From JBHJGS01 sp050331575 (lineage in GTDB: Bacteria; Pseudomonadota; Alphaproteobacteria; Sphingomonadales; Rhodothalassiaceae): a stretch of 8,918 bases of DNA. Location: assembly GCA_050331575.1 (NCBI GenBank), contig JBHJGS010000017.1:1-8918 (forward strand), read 5' to 3'. The translations under genes and the position numbers were made by a program. The notes beneath the pieces are model-generated. The model was not told the origin of the DNA. It saw nothing but the letters and a program-made list of their open reading frames with translations, and did not search any database. Shown here piece by piece: positions 7,688-8,918 of the stretch; within the stretch, counting starts at the first letter, position 1; each line of letters starts with the position of its first letter.

Positions 7688-8173
7688 TTACTGCTCTTCG
7701 ATGCGCAGGCGCACGCCGTCGGCGGTGATCCGGATCTTCTCGGTCTTGCCCAGGTCAGGCGCATAGACCTGCCGCCACTGTGCCTCATCCAGATCGCGGA
7801 ACGCGGCGATCACGCCCAGATGGGTGGCGCCGCTGTCCTCGGTCAGCAGGAATTCCTTGTCCAAACTCTGCCCCGGCTCCAGGAAGAATTCTTGCCGCTC
7901 CAACAGATCCTGGCCCAATGTTCCGGCTTCATTCTGGTAGACCGCGAAGAAATCGGCGTTTTGAAATGCCGTCGGCGAGCGCAGCAGATAGGTGCGCACC
8001 ACCACCGGCGATGCGCGCCCCTGCAAGTCGGGATTGACCGTGTCAGAGGCAGAGATCGATGCCCTGATCTTGGTATCGTCTGGCCCGAAGACCATTTCCT
8101 TTGCGCCGCACCCGGCCGTCGCCAAGGCAATTGCCAGCGCCGCCAAACCGCGTTTGAAGCCTGTGTGTCTCAT
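7688..8173 (-). CDS. tssJ: TssJ, T6SS outer-membrane lipoprotein
   Basis: A 161-residue protein starting with a lipoprotein signal: positively charged n-region (KR at 7-8), hydrophobic stretch 9-18 and lipobox TAGC with the lipidated cysteine at residue 22. Gly at the next position is compatible with export to the outer membrane. The mature part (140 residues) has the TssJ pattern VNPDLQGRASPVVVRTYLLRSPTAFQNADFFAVY, then FFLEPGQS and GVIAAFRDLDEAQWRQVY, consistent with its transthyretin-like beta-sandwich fold. Known: TssJ is anchored in the outer membrane and binds the periplasmic C-terminus of TssM. Its ATG overlaps the tagH stop (ATGA, 4 bases), so translation is probably coupled. The only ribosome-binding candidate is GGGGG at 8180-8184, which directly abuts a long hairpin. 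A 48-base gap to tssK follows. Confidence 0.96.
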   Translation of the reverse strand: MRHTGFKRGLAALAIALATAGCGAKEMVFGPDDTKIRASISASDTVNPDLQGRASPVVVRTYLLRSPTAFQNADFFAVYQNEAGTLGQDLLERQEFFLEPGQSLDKEFLLTEDSGATHLGVIAAFRDLDEAQWRQVYAPDLGKTEKIRITADGVRLRIEEQ

Positions 8174-8918
8174 TGCTTGCCCCCAGGCGCCACCAGCGCT
8201 GTCGCGGATTTACTTGCGCGACAGCGCTGGTTGCGCACCTGCTCCTCATAAGCCTTGGCAAAGGCTTGCCCGAAAACCGCCTGAAAATCTTCGGAAATTT
8301 CTTCAGAGATGTCACCATAAAGTTGGGTGAAGGCATCCCAGTAGCGCGCCTTTTTTCCGGTGAACATGCTGGCAACGCTGCGGTCCTCGCCCAAGCGCTG
8401 TTCCAATCGCTTAGGATCGAACCGACGCAACAGCGCCGTCAGCGCGCTTTGCATTCCGGCCAAGACCGCCAACTGATGCGCGGCCAGATCGTCATAGGCC
8501 TCGCTGAGCGCCTCTGGTCCGTCCTTGAAGCCCGGACGGTCCTGGCTGAGCAGCAAACGCAGCGCCTCGACCGCGGACGGGCTGAATTTCAAGGGATTAT
8601 TGTCCTGCGACTGGATCATGGTTTGCTCCAGCCGGAACTCGTTCTTCAAAGCGCTGCGCGAGGCCATCACCTGCATCAAGCCGTCCACCGAGCGCGCCAG
8701 CAGCGCACCCGCCCGCGCCATCATGGCTTCAGCCTGATCCGGCGGCACGGAGACGTCGCCCAACCCCGCCCCGCGCAAAAACGCAGCCGCAGCGCCGGCA
8801 TCCGCTGAAGGCGCTACGGCCGCTTGTGCCGGAGCAGGTGCCGGAGCAGGTGCTGGAGCAGGTGCCGGCGGCTGGCGCGCAGGCGCTGGCGGCTGGGCGG
8901 CGGGCGCGGGTGGCGCGG
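8170..8918 (-). CDS. tagH: TagH (Fha), T6SS FHA-domain scaffold protein, C-terminal part only
   Basis: The 248 visible residues enter from the right edge; the start and any FHA domain lie outside the window. Visible residues 1-31 are an Ala/Pro-rich linker. The conserved C-terminal domain of T6SS FHA proteins begins at about residue 46 (FLRGAGL), continues through a LMQVMASRSALKNEFR helix and the signature NNPLKFS near 106-112, then HQLAVLAGMQSAL, and ends with YWDAFTQLYGDI and FGQAFAKAYEEQ. Known: this domain occurs in TagH/Fha proteins whose N-terminal FHA domain binds phosphothreonine; Fha is a cytoplasmic core or regulatory component needed for assembly in Pseudomonas and Agrobacterium. 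The FHA domain is inferred, not seen. Odd: the last 17 or so residues (CRASKSATALVAPGGKQ) extend past the conserved domain and are largely encoded by the inverted repeat. The stop overlaps the tssJ start by four bases. Confidence 0.88.
   Translation of the reverse strand, partial: APPAPAAQPPAPARQPPAPAPAPAPAPAPAQAAVAPSADAGAAAAFLRGAGLGDVSVPPDQAEAMMARAGALLARSVDGLMQVMASRSALKNEFRLEQTMIQSQDNNPLKFSPSAVEALRLLLSQDRPGFKDGPEALSEAYDDLAAHQLAVLAGMQSALTALLRRFDPKRLEQRLGEDRSVASMFTGKKARYWDAFTQLYGDISEEISEDFQAVFGQAFAKAYEEQVRNQRCRASKSATALVAPGGKQ
8187..8236. repeat. Long near-perfect inverted repeat (20-base arms, 10-base loop) at the tagH/tssJ junction
   Basis: The left arm 8187-8206 and right arm 8217-8236 are reverse complements at 19 of 20 positions. 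The mismatch is 8191/8232. The inner 15 pairs (ACCAGCGCTGTCGCG against its complement) are perfect, and the loop is 8207-8216. In the minus-strand transcript it forms a very GC-rich stem within the last codons of tagH. The stem ends two bases before the GGGGG preceding tssJ and 13 bases before the tssJ ATG. Neither strand has a T-run after the stem, so a Rho-independent terminator is unlikely. It may affect translational coupling, mRNA processing or differential expression of tagH and tssJ, or be a small palindromic insertion; these functions are inferred. Confidence 0.9.
8827..8868 (-). repeat. 12-base tandem repeat encoding the Ala-Pro linker of TagH
   Basis: Three consecutive 12-base units (8827-8838, 8839-8850, 8851-8862) have one substitution among them, and a partial fourth copy runs to 8868. 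On the coding strand they give alternating Pro-Ala. More Ala/Pro/Gln codons of less regular sequence continue to the window edge. This is a low-complexity tether between the inferred FHA domain and the C-terminal domain. Confidence 0.85.

Noticed and set aside
8187..8236. Rho-independent terminator or attenuator at the tagH/tssJ boundary
   Set aside because: The stem is strong, but no T-run follows it on either strand, and the downstream genes overlap and are needed for the same machine. I keep it as an inverted repeat of unknown function.
1..8918. An undescribed multi-gene system hidden in the window
   Set aside because: All seven genes match known T6SS families in a compact operon, and no unassigned gene, effector-immunity pair, mobile element, tRNA or CRISPR array was seen. 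The only unexplained structure is the inverted repeat at 8187-8236.

Overview
The window is an internal slice of a type VI secretion system (T6SS) structural operon. All seven genes lie on the minus strand and read from right to left in the order tagH (FHA scaffold) - tssJ - tssK - tssL - tssM - tagF - tssA. The first gene (tagH) lacks its 5' part and the last (tssA) lacks its 3' part, because both run off the window. The sequence is high in GC (about two thirds by eye) and codon third positions are mostly G or C. Together with a TssL carrying an OmpA-like tail and an N-terminal DRTVxxPxPGG-type motif, this suggests a high-GC proteobacterium. An alphaproteobacterium is my best guess, but the window contains no taxonomic marker.

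Layout. From 8918 down to 8170 is the Ala/Pro linker and C-terminal domain of the FHA protein TagH. At 8173-7688 is the outer-membrane lipoprotein TssJ, and at 7639-6314 the baseplate protein TssK. At 6309-4918 is the inner-membrane protein TssL with a peptidoglycan-binding OmpA domain, and at 4903-1364 the large IcmF-type protein TssM with an intact P-loop. At 1361-657 is the post-translational regulator TagF, and at 670-1 the N-terminal domain of TssA. The genes overlap or are separated by at most 48 bases, so they almost certainly share one transcript. No promoter or terminator is visible, and no stretch longer than 48 bases lacks a gene.

How they work together. TssJ, TssL and TssM form the trans-envelope membrane complex. 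TssK docks the cytoplasmic baseplate onto TssL/TssM. TssA primes and coordinates baseplate and tail-sheath assembly. TagH/Fha and TagF belong to the threonine-phosphorylation switch that controls assembly in some T6SSs; its kinase and phosphatase (PpkA, PppA) are not in this window. The N-terminal Thr motif of TssL is a plausible target for the FHA domain expected in the missing part of TagH.

The most unusual non-coding signal is a near-perfect inverted repeat with 20-base arms (19 of 20 paired, 10-base loop). It lies inside the last codons of tagH and abuts the putative ribosome binding site of tssJ. Otherwise this is a recognisable, apparently intact T6SS locus, and I see no unknown gene in it.
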